From assembly GCF_022815725.1 (NCBI RefSeq), contig NZ_JALGRF010000001.1:124001-188000 (forward strand): a stretch of DNA of 64,000 nt, given 5' to 3'. Made by a program: the position numbers and the translations under genes. The notes below the pieces were generated by a model. That model searched no databases and was not told the origin of the DNA. It saw only the letters and a program-made list of their open reading frames with translations. This document shows, piece by piece, positions 31,501 to 38,978 of the stretch (position 1 is the stretch's first letter; every line of letters begins with the position of its first letter). The DNA comes from Streptomyces sp. APSN-46.1. Lineage in GTDB: Bacteria; Actinomycetota; Actinomycetes; Streptomycetales; Streptomycetaceae.

Positions 31501-31556
31501 TGCAGTGAACGATGCAGTGCAATGCACCGTAGTTCAGTCTGTTGGACTCTGCCAAC
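31501..31556. promoter_or_regulatory. Dyad-rich divergent control region of EamA transporter and XRE-cupin regulator
   Basis: Three elements are visible. TGCAGTG is directly repeated at 31501 and 31513, one helical turn apart. GTGCAATGCAC at 31517-31527 is a 5-bp dyad around one A. GTTGGACTCTGCCAAC at 31541-31556 has 5-bp arms with a 6-bp centre. These are candidate operators for the adjacent XRE-cupin regulator. Confidence 0.5.
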
Positions 31557-31572
31557 CAAAATATTGGACGGA

Positions 31573-32172
31573 ATGGTGTCGGACCTCGAAGACCTCACCC
31601 AGGCACTCGCCCGGAACCTCAAGCGCTGGCGTGGTGAGCGCGGATTCACCCTGGACGCGCTGGCCGTCCGGTCGGGGGTCAGCCGGGGGATGATCATCCA
31701 GATCGAGCAGGCCCGGACGAATCCCAGCGTCGGCACCACCGTCAAACTGGCCGACGCCCTCGGCGTCAGCATCACGACCCTGCTGGACCGCGGCCGGAGC
31801 CGTCAGGTGCACCTGGTGCTGCCGGGGCAGGGGGTGCGGATGTGGTCCACCGAGGCGGGCAGTGGCGCGACCATGCTGCTCGGCGACGACCGGCGCGGGC
31901 CGCTGGAAGTGTGGACGTACCGCCTGGAGCCGGGCGAGGGTACGGCCTCGGACCCGCACCCGGCCGGGACCCTGGAGATGCTGCACGTCACGACGGGGCG
32001 GCTCACCCTGGTCGTCGACGGGGAACCGTACGAGGTGCCGGCCGGCGGGGCCGTGTCCTTCGAGGCGAACCTCCCGCACGAGTACCGCAATGACACGGCG
32101 GAGCCGATGGAGATGACCATGGCGATCTCGATCCCGCCGGTCAGCGGGAACGAGATGCCGGCGCGGCACTGA
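31573..32172 (+). CDS. XRE-family regulator with cupin sensor domain
   Basis: A 199-residue regulator. Residues about 8-65 form an XRE helix-turn-helix (LKRWRGERGFTLDALAVRSG, then VSRGMIIQIEQARTNPSVGT), and residues 115-195 a small cupin (PAGTLEMLHVTTGRLTLVVDG, then VSFEANLPHEYRN). This architecture is that of PuuR/SutR-type sensors that bind a small ligand in the cupin. GGACGGA precedes the ATG at 31573. It is divergent from the EamA transporter and most likely represses or activates it in response to the exported compound. Confidence 0.9.
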   Translation: MVSDLEDLTQALARNLKRWRGERGFTLDALAVRSGVSRGMIIQIEQARTNPSVGTTVKLADALGVSITTLLDRGRSRQVHLVLPGQGVRMWSTEAGSGATMLLGDDRRGPLEVWTYRLEPGEGTASDPHPAGTLEMLHVTTGRLTLVVDGEPYEVPAGGAVSFEANLPHEYRNDTAEPMEMTMAISIPPVSGNEMPARH

Positions 32173-32190
32173 CCGGAGCCCCGCCTTCCA

Positions 32191-32226
32191 GGTCTAGCGG
32201 GTCTACCGGATCTATGGGGTCTATTG
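32191..32226. repeat. 9-bp degenerate tandem repeat, four copies
   Basis: GGTCTAGCG, GGTCTACCG, GATCTATGG and GGTCTATTG follow one another between the convergent XRE-cupin and CoA-binding genes. The last copy includes the stop codon of the CoA-binding gene. Confidence 0.7.
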
Positions 32227-32637
32227 GAGGGCTGGAATCTCGATCGCCGGGCAGCGGTCCATCACCATCTCCAGCCCGGCCCCGCGGGTGCGGGCGAAGG
32301 CCTCCTCGTCGACCACGTTCAGCTGGAACCAGACGGCGTCCGCGCCGGCGGCCACGGCCTCGTAGGCGACCGCGCCCGCCAGCGCGCTGTTCACGAAGAC
32401 GTCCACCACGTCCACCTTGAACGGGATCGCCGCCAGCGAGGGGTACCCCGGCTCGCCGTGCACCGTCTCGGCCTTCGGGTGCACGGGGATCACGCGCTTG
32501 CCGAACCGCTGGAGCACGCGCGCCACGCCGTACGCCGCGCGGTCCTCGTTCGTGGACAGCCCCACCACCGCCCAGGTGTCGCCGAGTTCGGTAAGGATCT
32601 TGCGGATGGTCGCCGGGTCGCCGTAGTCGCCGTACAC
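32221..32637 (-). CDS. CoA-binding Rossmann-fold protein (YccU-like)
   Basis: A 138-residue single-domain CoA-binding protein. AGGAGG lies 8 nt upstream of the GTG at 32637, which fixes this start within a much longer open frame. TWAVVGLSTNEDRAAYGVAR near residue 22 is the nucleotide-binding loop, and VDVVDVFVNSALAGAVAYEA and GADAVWFQLNVVDEEA follow the succinyl-CoA synthetase alpha N-domain fold. Similar proteins (YccU) bind CoA but have no established enzymatic role. Confidence 0.85.
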   Translation of the reverse strand: MYGDYGDPATIRKILTELGDTWAVVGLSTNEDRAAYGVARVLQRFGKRVIPVHPKAETVHGEPGYPSLAAIPFKVDVVDVFVNSALAGAVAYEAVAAGADAVWFQLNVVDEEAFARTRGAGLEMVMDRCPAIEIPALQ

Positions 32638-32796
32638 GTGTGCCGCCTCCTGCTGCTCGCGCTGTCGCCCGCGGGGCCCGGCCGAACGCCGGCCCGCACC
32701 CCGGATCAACCGGAGAGGCACGTGTCCGATTCCCGCGGGACCCGGCCGGCGGGCGGCCGGGCCGGGCGGCTCCGGCCCACGGCTTAGGGTGGAGCG

Positions 32797-33423
32797 GTGA
32801 AGGCAGACCAGTACGTGACGGTGGCCCGCGAGGGCGTCCACGAGTCCGAGATCAACCGCTCGCGGTTCCTGTGCTCGCTCGCGCCCGCCGCGACCGAGGC
32901 GGAGGCGCAGGCGTTCATCGCACGCGTCCGCAAGGAGTACCCCGCCGCCACGCACAACTGCTTCGCCTACGTGATCGGCGCCGACGCCTCCGTCCAGAAG
33001 GCCAGCGACGACGGCGAGCCGGGGGGCACCGCCGGAGTTCCCATGCTGCAGATGCTCACCCGCCGGGACATCCGGTACGCGGTCGCCGTGGTCACCCGCT
33101 ACTACGGCGGCGTGAAACTCGGCGCCGGCGGCCTGATCCGGGCCTACGGGGGAGTTGTGGGCGAGGCGCTCGACGTACTCGGCACCGTCACGCGGCGCCG
33201 CTACCGGCTGGCCACCGTCACCGTCGACCACCAGCGGGCCGGCAGGACCCAGAACGACCTGCGCTCCACGGGCCGGACGGTGGTGGACCTGCGCTACGGC
33301 GCGGCGGTCGAGATCGAGGTGGCCCTCCCCGAGGCCGACCTGCCCGCCTTCGAGGCCTGGCTCGCCGACAGTACGGCGGGCAGCGCCACCCTCACCCTCG
33401 GCGGCGAGACGTACGCACCCTGA
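32797..33423 (+). CDS. YigZ/IMPACT-family protein
   Basis: A 208-residue protein with the UPF0029/IMPACT N-terminal domain (SEINRSRFLCSLAPA..., ATHNCFAYVIG near residue 52, SDDGEPGGTAGVPMLQML near 69, and TRYYGGVKLGAGGLIRAY near 101) and a ferredoxin-like C-terminal domain. E. coli YigZ and mammalian IMPACT are linked to translation control, but the bacterial role is not settled. It is encoded upstream of sbcD-sbcC with its own spacing of about 190 bp. Confidence 0.9.
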   Translation: MKADQYVTVAREGVHESEINRSRFLCSLAPAATEAEAQAFIARVRKEYPAATHNCFAYVIGADASVQKASDDGEPGGTAGVPMLQMLTRRDIRYAVAVVTRYYGGVKLGAGGLIRAYGGVVGEALDVLGTVTRRRYRLATVTVDHQRAGRTQNDLRSTGRTVVDLRYGAAVEIEVALPEADLPAFEAWLADSTAGSATLTLGGETYAP

Positions 33424-33612
33424 GCCGTGCCGGTGCCTTTGCGTGCCGGCGGTGCCTGTACGTGCCGTGCCCGTACCCGTGTCGCACCCCCCGGGTCCCC
33501 GGCGGGCGATCCTCCGGACCGGCCCTGAGCGCCCCGGTGACGGGTTAGCGTAGAGGGGGCACAGTGCCACGATTCGACCAGGGGGAGACACCATGCGCGG
33601 CGGTGCCGGCGA

Positions 33613-34782
33613 GTGAAGTTCCTGCACACCTCGGACTGGCACCTCGGCCGGGCCTTCCACCGCGTGAACCTGCTCGGCGCCCAGGCCGCCTTCATCGACC
33701 ACCTCGTGGAGACCGTCCGCCGGCACGAGGTCGAGGCCGTCCTCGTCGCCGGTGACATCTACGACCGCGCCGTGCCCCCGCTGTCCGCCGTCGAGCTCTA
33801 CGACCAGGCCCTGCACCGGCTCGCCGACCTCGGCGTGCCCACCGTGATGATCTCGGGGAACCACGACTCCGCCCGCCGGCTCGGGGTCGGCGCCGGGCTG
33901 ATCGACCGGGCCGGGATCCACCTCAGGACCGACCCGGCCGGGTGCGGCGACCCCGTGGTGCTGGCCGACGTACACGGCGAGGTGGCGCTGTACGGGCTGC
34001 CGTACCTGGAACCGGCCCTGGTCAAGGACCAGTTCGGCGCCGGGCAGGTCAGCCACGAGGCCGTGCTGGGCGCGGCCATGGACCGGATCCGGGCCGACCT
34101 CGCCACCCGCCCGCCCGGCACCCGCTCCATCGTCCTCGCCCACGCCTTCGTCACCGGCGGGCAGGCCAGCGACAGCGAGCGCGACATCACCGTCGGCGGG
34201 GTCGAGGCCGTGCCCGCCTCCGTCTTCGACGGGGTGGACTACGCCGCCCTCGGCCACCTCCACGGCTGCCAGACGATCAACGAGCGGGTCCGCTACTCCG
34301 GTTCCCCGCTCGCCTACTCCTTCTCCGAGGCCGACCACCGCAAGACGATGTGGCTGGTCGAGCTGGGAGCCGAGGGGGAGATCGCCGTCGCCGAGCGGAT
34401 CGACACGCCCGTCCCGCGGGAGCTCGCACGGCTGCGGGGGCCTCTGGAGGAGCTCCTGGAGGATCCCGCGCTCGCCCGGTTCGAGGACCGCTGGATCGAG
34501 GCCACCCTCACCGACGCCGTGCGGCCCGAAGACCCCATGGCCCGCCTCGCCTCCCGCTTCCCGCACGTCCTGAGCCTCGCCTTCGACCCCGAGGGCCGCG
34601 AAGAGGACAGCGGCGCCTCGTACGCCCAGCGCCTCAAGGGCCGCAGCGACCAGGAGATCGCCGAGGACTTCGTCGCCCACGTACGCGGCGGGGGCACGGC
34701 GAGCGAGGCCGAACGGGCCGTGCTCCAGGGCGCGTTCGACGACGTACGCACCGACGCCACGCGTCAGGAGACCGCGCGATGA
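33613..34782 (+). CDS. sbcD: Exonuclease SbcCD subunit D
   Basis: A 389-residue Mre11-type nuclease. The metallophosphoesterase motifs are in order: SDWHLG (residues 7-12), GDIYDR near 50, ISGNHD near 78, HAF near 175 and GHLHG near 214. A C-terminal capping domain follows. With SbcC it cleaves DNA hairpins and protein-blocked ends and helps process stalled forks. The GTG start lacks a strong ribosome-binding site. The stop codon overlaps the sbcC start by 4 bp (ATGA), giving translational coupling. Confidence 0.95.
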   Translation: MKFLHTSDWHLGRAFHRVNLLGAQAAFIDHLVETVRRHEVEAVLVAGDIYDRAVPPLSAVELYDQALHRLADLGVPTVMISGNHDSARRLGVGAGLIDRAGIHLRTDPAGCGDPVVLADVHGEVALYGLPYLEPALVKDQFGAGQVSHEAVLGAAMDRIRADLATRPPGTRSIVLAHAFVTGGQASDSERDITVGGVEAVPASVFDGVDYAALGHLHGCQTINERVRYSGSPLAYSFSEADHRKTMWLVELGAEGEIAVAERIDTPVPRELARLRGPLEELLEDPALARFEDRWIEATLTDAVRPEDPMARLASRFPHVLSLAFDPEGREEDSGASYAQRLKGRSDQEIAEDFVAHVRGGGTASEAERAVLQGAFDDVRTDATRQETAR

Positions 34783-37700
34783 GGTTGCACCGGCTCAAGG
34801 TGACCGCCTTCGGGCCCTTCGCCGAGCCCCAGGAGATCGACTTCGACGCCCTGTCCGGCGCCGGGATCTTCCTGCTGCACGGCCCCACCGGCGCGGGCAA
34901 GACCTCCGTCCTCGACGCGGTCTGCTACGCCCTGTACGGGTCCGTGCCCGGCTCCCGCCAGGCCCCCGGCACCAGCCTGCGCAGCGATCACGCGGCCCCC
35001 GGCACCCCGACCGAGGTCACCCTCGAACTCACCGCGGGCGGCCGCCGCCTGGAGATCACCCGGCTCCCCGAGCAGGACCGGCCGAAGAAGCGCGGCACGG
35101 GCACGACCAAGGACAAGGCGCAGAGCCGGCTGCGGGAGCACACGGGCGAGGGCTGGGAGCCGCTCAGCAAGTCCCACCAGGAGATCGGCGAGGAGATCGA
35201 GCAGCTGCTCGGCATGAGCCGCGAGCAGTTCTGCCAGGTGGTGCTGTTGCCGCAGGGCGAGTTCGCCAGGTTCCTGCGCGCCGACGCCGAAGCGCGCGGC
35301 CGGCTGCTCGGGCGGCTCTTCGACACCCGCCGCTTCGCCGCCGTCGAGGCCCTGCTCGCCGAGCGGCGCCGGACCGCCGAGGCCCGGGTGCGGGCCGGCG
35401 ACGAGAAGGTGCTCGGCACCGCGCAGCGGCTCGCCCAGGCTGCCGGGCACAGCGCCGACCTGCGGGACTGGCCGATGCCGGCGCACCAGCCGGGAGATCC
35501 CGGCCTGGCCGAGGCGGTCCGGGCCTGGGCGGCCGTGGCCCGCTGCTCCGCGCGGGAGCGGCAGACCGTCGCCGAGTGGGCACTGGCCGCCGTCGAGGGC
35601 CGACACGCCGCCGCCCGGCGGGCCGCCGAGGACGCCCGGGAGCTCGACCGGTTGCAGCGCCGGCACGCGGAGACGGCCCGCCGGGCCGCCCTCCTCGCCG
35701 AGGCCGCGCCCGAACGGGAACGGGTGCGGAACCTGCTGGACCGGGCCCGCCGGGGCGCCCTGGTGGCCCCCGCCCTGGAACTGCGCGGAGCCGCGTACGC
35801 CGCGCACCTCACCGCCGCCCACGCGGAGACGGCCGCCCGGGCGGAGCTCCCGCCGGCCCTCGCCGAGGCCGGCGCCGAGCAGCTCGGCTCCGTCGAGCAG
35901 CGGCTGCGGGAGGAACTGGGCGCGGTCGGCGCCGCGCACCGAGCCGAGCAGCGCAGCGCCGAGATCGGCCGCGAGCGGGCCACCATCGAGCGGGAGGCCC
36001 GGGCCGCCGAGGAACAGCACCAGGAGTCCGCCGAGTGGCTCGCCCGCTGGGAGGAGACCCGGGCCGCCCTGGCCGAGCGCGTGGAGACCGCCCAGCAGGC
36101 GGCGACACTGGCCGAGCAGCTCGCCGGGAAGCTGGAGCCCGCCCGGATGCATCTGAAGGCGGCCCGGCGGCGGGACGAGCTGGACGGCGAGGCGGAACGG
36201 GCCTCCGGCGAGCTGCTCTCCGTACGCGAGGAGTCCTCTGCCGCCCGGGAGCGCTGGCTGGAGCTGAAGGAGGCCCGGCTGCGCGGGATCGCCGCCGAGC
36301 TGGCCGAGGCGCTGGAGGCGGGCCGGCCGTGCGCCGTGTGCGGCTCCGCGCAGCACCCGGATCCGGCCCGGCCCGCGCCCGGGCACGTGGACCGTGCCGC
36401 CGAGGACGCCGCGCACGCCCGCTTCGAGGAGGCCGAGGAGCGCAGGGCCGCCGCCGAGCGGAAACTCGCCGCCCTCCAGGAGGCCCGCGCCGAGGCCGGG
36501 GCCGCCGCCGGCGACGCCACCACCGCCGAACTGCTGGAACTCACCGCCGACCTGAGCTCCCGGCACGCCGCCGCCCACGCCGCGGCCGCAGGACTGCACG
36601 CCGCCCGGGAGCAGCTCGCCCGCGCCGAGCGTGAGCACGCCGCGCGCAGCTCCGACCGGCTCGACGCCGAACGCCGGACCGCCGCCCGGACCTCCCGGCG
36701 TGAGGCGCTGGACCGGGAACAGGCCGCTCTGGAGGCCGAGCTGACCCTCGTTCGGGGCGATGCGCCCACGGTCGCGGCCCGCGCCCGGACCCTGGAGGAC
36801 CGGATCCGGATGGTCACCGGAGCCGCCGCCTCGCTGCGCCGGGCCGAGACCACCGCCGCGCGCCTGAAGGAGGCCGACGACCAACTGGCCGACGCCGCGT
36901 TCAAGGCGGGCTTCGACACCACCGAGGCCGCGGCCGACGCCGTGCTCCCCGAGTACGAACGCACCGCGCTCCAGCGCCGGATGGACGCCTGGCAGGCCGA
37001 GGAGGCCATGCTGGCCGACCGGCACGCCGAGGGCGACACCGCGGCGGCCGCCGCCCTGGCCCCGGCCGACCCGGAGGCCGCCGAGGCCTACGCGGAGCGG
37101 GCCGCGGCGAGGCTGCGTACGGCCGGCTCGGCCTACGACGCCGCCCGGGTGCGCAGCGCCGAGCTCGACCGGCTCTCCCGGCAGGCCGAGCAGGAGCTGC
37201 GCGCGATGGGCCCGCTGCGCGAGGAGTACGACCGGGTGGCCCGGCTCGCCGGACTCACCGCGGGCACCTCCGCCGACAACGAGCGCAAGATGCGGCTGGA
37301 GGCGTACGTCCTGGCCGCCCGGCTGGAGCAGGTCGCCGCCGCGGCGACCGCACGCCTGCTGCGGATGTCCGGCGGCCGCTACACCCTGGTCCACTCGGAC
37401 GCGAAGGCGAGCGGACGCGGGCGCTCCGGTCTCGGCCTGCACGTGGTGGACGCCTGGACCGGCAGCGAGCGGGACACCGCCACCCTCTCGGGCGGCGAGA
37501 CTTTCTTCGCCTCCCTCGCCCTGGCCCTGGGGCTTGCCGATGTGGTCACCGACGAGGCGGGCGGCATGCGGCTGGACACGCTGTTCATCGACGAGGGCTT
37601 CGGCAGCCTCGACGACCAGGCGCTGGACGAGGTGCTCGACGTGCTGGACTCGCTGCGTGAGCGGGACCGCAGCGTCGGCATCGTGAGCCACGTCGCTGAT

Positions 37701-37841
37701 CTGCGGACCCGGGTGCAGGCGCAGCTGGAGATCGTCAAGCAGCGCGGCGGTTCGGTGGTGCGCCACCGCACTGCCGCCGCCGCACTCACGGACGCCGCAC
37801 TCACGGACGCCGCGCTCATGGACGCCGCGCTCATGGACTGA
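34779..37841 (+). CDS. sbcC: Exonuclease SbcCD subunit C (Rad50-like ATPase)
   Basis: A 1020-residue SMC-like ATPase. Walker A HGPTGAGKTS is near residues 34-43, long Ala/Glu/Arg-rich coiled coils follow on both sides of a zinc hook CAVCGSAQH near residue 517, the ABC signature LSGGETFFASLALALG is near 903, and Walker B DTLFIDEGFGSLD near 932. The dimer opens and closes on DNA to control SbcD nuclease. The C-terminus ends in four direct repeats of an A-A-L-T/M-D unit encoded by a 15-bp tandem repeat that includes the last sense codon. The gene overlaps the convergent Lrp gene by 11 bp. Confidence 0.95.
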   Translation: MRLHRLKVTAFGPFAEPQEIDFDALSGAGIFLLHGPTGAGKTSVLDAVCYALYGSVPGSRQAPGTSLRSDHAAPGTPTEVTLELTAGGRRLEITRLPEQDRPKKRGTGTTKDKAQSRLREHTGEGWEPLSKSHQEIGEEIEQLLGMSREQFCQVVLLPQGEFARFLRADAEARGRLLGRLFDTRRFAAVEALLAERRRTAEARVRAGDEKVLGTAQRLAQAAGHSADLRDWPMPAHQPGDPGLAEAVRAWAAVARCSARERQTVAEWALAAVEGRHAAARRAAEDARELDRLQRRHAETARRAALLAEAAPERERVRNLLDRARRGALVAPALELRGAAYAAHLTAAHAETAARAELPPALAEAGAEQLGSVEQRLREELGAVGAAHRAEQRSAEIGRERATIEREARAAEEQHQESAEWLARWEETRAALAERVETAQQAATLAEQLAGKLEPARMHLKAARRRDELDGEAERASGELLSVREESSAARERWLELKEARLRGIAAELAEALEAGRPCAVCGSAQHPDPARPAPGHVDRAAEDAAHARFEEAEERRAAAERKLAALQEARAEAGAAAGDATTAELLELTADLSSRHAAAHAAAAGLHAAREQLARAEREHAARSSDRLDAERRTAARTSRREALDREQAALEAELTLVRGDAPTVAARARTLEDRIRMVTGAAASLRRAETTAARLKEADDQLADAAFKAGFDTTEAAADAVLPEYERTALQRRMDAWQAEEAMLADRHAEGDTAAAAALAPADPEAAEAYAERAAARLRTAGSAYDAARVRSAELDRLSRQAEQELRAMGPLREEYDRVARLAGLTAGTSADNERKMRLEAYVLAARLEQVAAAATARLLRMSGGRYTLVHSDAKASGRGRSGLGLHVVDAWTGSERDTATLSGGETFFASLALALGLADVVTDEAGGMRLDTLFIDEGFGSLDDQALDEVLDVLDSLRERDRSVGIVSHVADLRTRVQAQLEIVKQRGGSVVRHRTAAAALTDAALTDAALMDAALMD
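37779..37838 (+). repeat. 15-bp in-frame tandem repeat at the 3' end of sbcC
   Basis: Four units: GCCGCACTCACGGAC twice, then GCCGCGCTCATGGAC twice, followed directly by TGA. In-frame, they encode AALTD, AALTD, AALMD, AALMD. The paired identity (1=2, 3=4) suggests stepwise duplication. Confidence 0.9.
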
Positions 37842-38277
37842 GTGGCCTGCGCGCGAGCGGCGAGGAGTACACGATGCTGGTGGTGACCGCGCCGAGGCCC
37901 GAGATCCGGCCGGTGACCTCCTCCAGGTGCGCCATCGAGCGGGCGGCGACCTTGAGTACGAAACAGTCGTCGCCCGTGACGTGATGGGCCTCCAGGATCT
38001 CCGGGGTGGCCTCCAGCAGATCGTGGAACGGCTTGTAGTTGCCGTGCGGATAGCGCAGCCGCACCAGCGCCAGGATCGACTTTCCGAGCTTCTCCGGGTC
38101 CACTACCGCCGTGTATCCGCTGATCACCCCGGTCTCCTCCAGGCGGCGCACCCGCTCGGTGACGGCGCTCGGGGACATCGACACGGTGCGTGCGAGTTCG
38201 GCGAAGCTGGCCCGGCCGTCCTCTTGGAGGGCGGTCAGGATGCGCCAGTCGGTGGCGTCGGGGAAATAGCCGGTCAT
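37831..38277 (-). CDS. Lrp/AsnC-family regulator
   Basis: A 148-residue feast/famine regulator. Residues about 8-60 form the helix-turn-helix (DWRILTALQEDGRASFAELA, then MSPSAVTERVRRLEETGVI), and the rest is the RAM ligand-binding domain (LALVRLRYPHGNYKPFHD; GDDCFVLKVAARSMAHLEEV). Such proteins bind amino acids and regulate metabolism or transport. It is divergent from a rhodanese gene, with a 16-bp perfect dyad in the gap, and convergent with sbcC with 11 bp of tail overlap. Confidence 0.95.
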   Translation of the reverse strand: MTGYFPDATDWRILTALQEDGRASFAELARTVSMSPSAVTERVRRLEETGVISGYTAVVDPEKLGKSILALVRLRYPHGNYKPFHDLLEATPEILEAHHVTGDDCFVLKVAARSMAHLEEVTGRISGLGAVTTSIVYSSPLARRPLSP

Positions 38278-38324
38278 GCCGCAGATCTAGCAGGGGAATC
38301 CCCGGCGGAACAAGCGGAAGGCCG

Positions 38325-38340
38325 GGGAAGTCCACTTCCC
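38325..38340. promoter_or_regulatory. GGGAAGT-CC-ACTTCCC dyad, candidate Lrp operator
   Basis: A perfect 7-bp inverted repeat with a 2-bp centre lies in the 94-bp gap between the lrp-like gene and the rhodanese gene, 31 bp before the latter. A second block, TCCCCGGC/GCCGGGGA, surrounds it on the left. Position and symmetry suit binding by the adjacent Lrp dimer. Confidence 0.5.
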
Positions 38341-38371
38341 GAGATGATCAAGCGCTCGTAGATTCGGAGCC

Positions 38372-38893
38372 ATGACGACGACACACACCACCACCACCGC
38401 AGCAGCCGCCACCACAGCCAACCCCGTCCTGCGGGTTCCCCCGGCCGCTCCGGCCGCCGCGGCCGCCTACTTCGCGGCGAGCCTCGCCTTCCACGCGGAC
38501 GTGTCGGACGTCGCCGCCGCCTTCAAGGCACACCGCGAGCAGGGCGCCGCACTCGGCTTCCAGCTCATCGACTCCCGCTCCACCCCGTCCTGGGACCAGG
38601 CACACGTGCCCGGCGCGATCCACCTGCCCACCGCCCAGATTCCCGAGCAGGCCGAGCGGCTCCTGGACAAGAGCATCCCGGTCGTGACGTACTGCTGGGG
38701 CCCCGGCTGCAACGGCGGCGCCCGCTCCGCCCTCGCCCTCGCCGAGCTCGGCTTCCAGGTCAAGGAGATGCTCGGCGGCATCGAGTACTGGATCCGCGAG
38801 GGTTTCGAGGTCGAGACCTGGCAGGGCGGCCGGCAGCGCGCCGAGGCCGACCCGCTGACCGCGCCCACGGACTCCGACGACTGCGGCTGCTGA
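38372..38893 (+). CDS. Rhodanese-like protein
   Basis: A 173-residue single rhodanese domain. After a Thr/Ala-rich N-terminus, FQLIDSRSTPSWDQAHVPGA near residue 63 is the first CH2-like motif, and the active-site loop is YCWGPGCNGGARSALAL near residue 109, with the catalytic Cys in CWGPGCNGG and a second Cys in the loop. The C-terminus ends DDCGC. It would transfer sulfane sulfur or act as a redox or stress protein. It is divergent from and probably regulated by the Lrp-type gene. Confidence 0.9.
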   Translation: MTTTHTTTTAAAATTANPVLRVPPAAPAAAAAYFAASLAFHADVSDVAAAFKAHREQGAALGFQLIDSRSTPSWDQAHVPGAIHLPTAQIPEQAERLLDKSIPVVTYCWGPGCNGGARSALALAELGFQVKEMLGGIEYWIREGFEVETWQGGRQRAEADPLTAPTDSDDCGC

Positions 38894-38913
38894 CACCGCG
38901 CGCCGTGGGGACG

Positions 38914-38955
38914 GAACGGGCCGCTCGCTCCTCGGGGGAGGCGAGCGGCCCGTTC
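38914..38955 (+). terminator. Perfect 15-bp stem terminator after the rhodanese gene
   Basis: GAACGGGCCGCTCGC and GCGAGCGGCCCGTTC form a perfect 15-bp stem with a 12-nt loop between the rhodanese stop and the convergent DUF885 gene. Confidence 0.75.
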
Positions 38956-38978
38956 GCATGCGGGTGACCCGGTGACGG

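Noticed and set aside
32221..34680. 819-codon minus-strand frame extending the CoA-binding gene across yigZ and sbcD
   Set aside because: Only its last 138 codons are real. AGGAGG before the GTG at 32637 and the domain boundary place the start there; the rest is antisense to well-supported genes.
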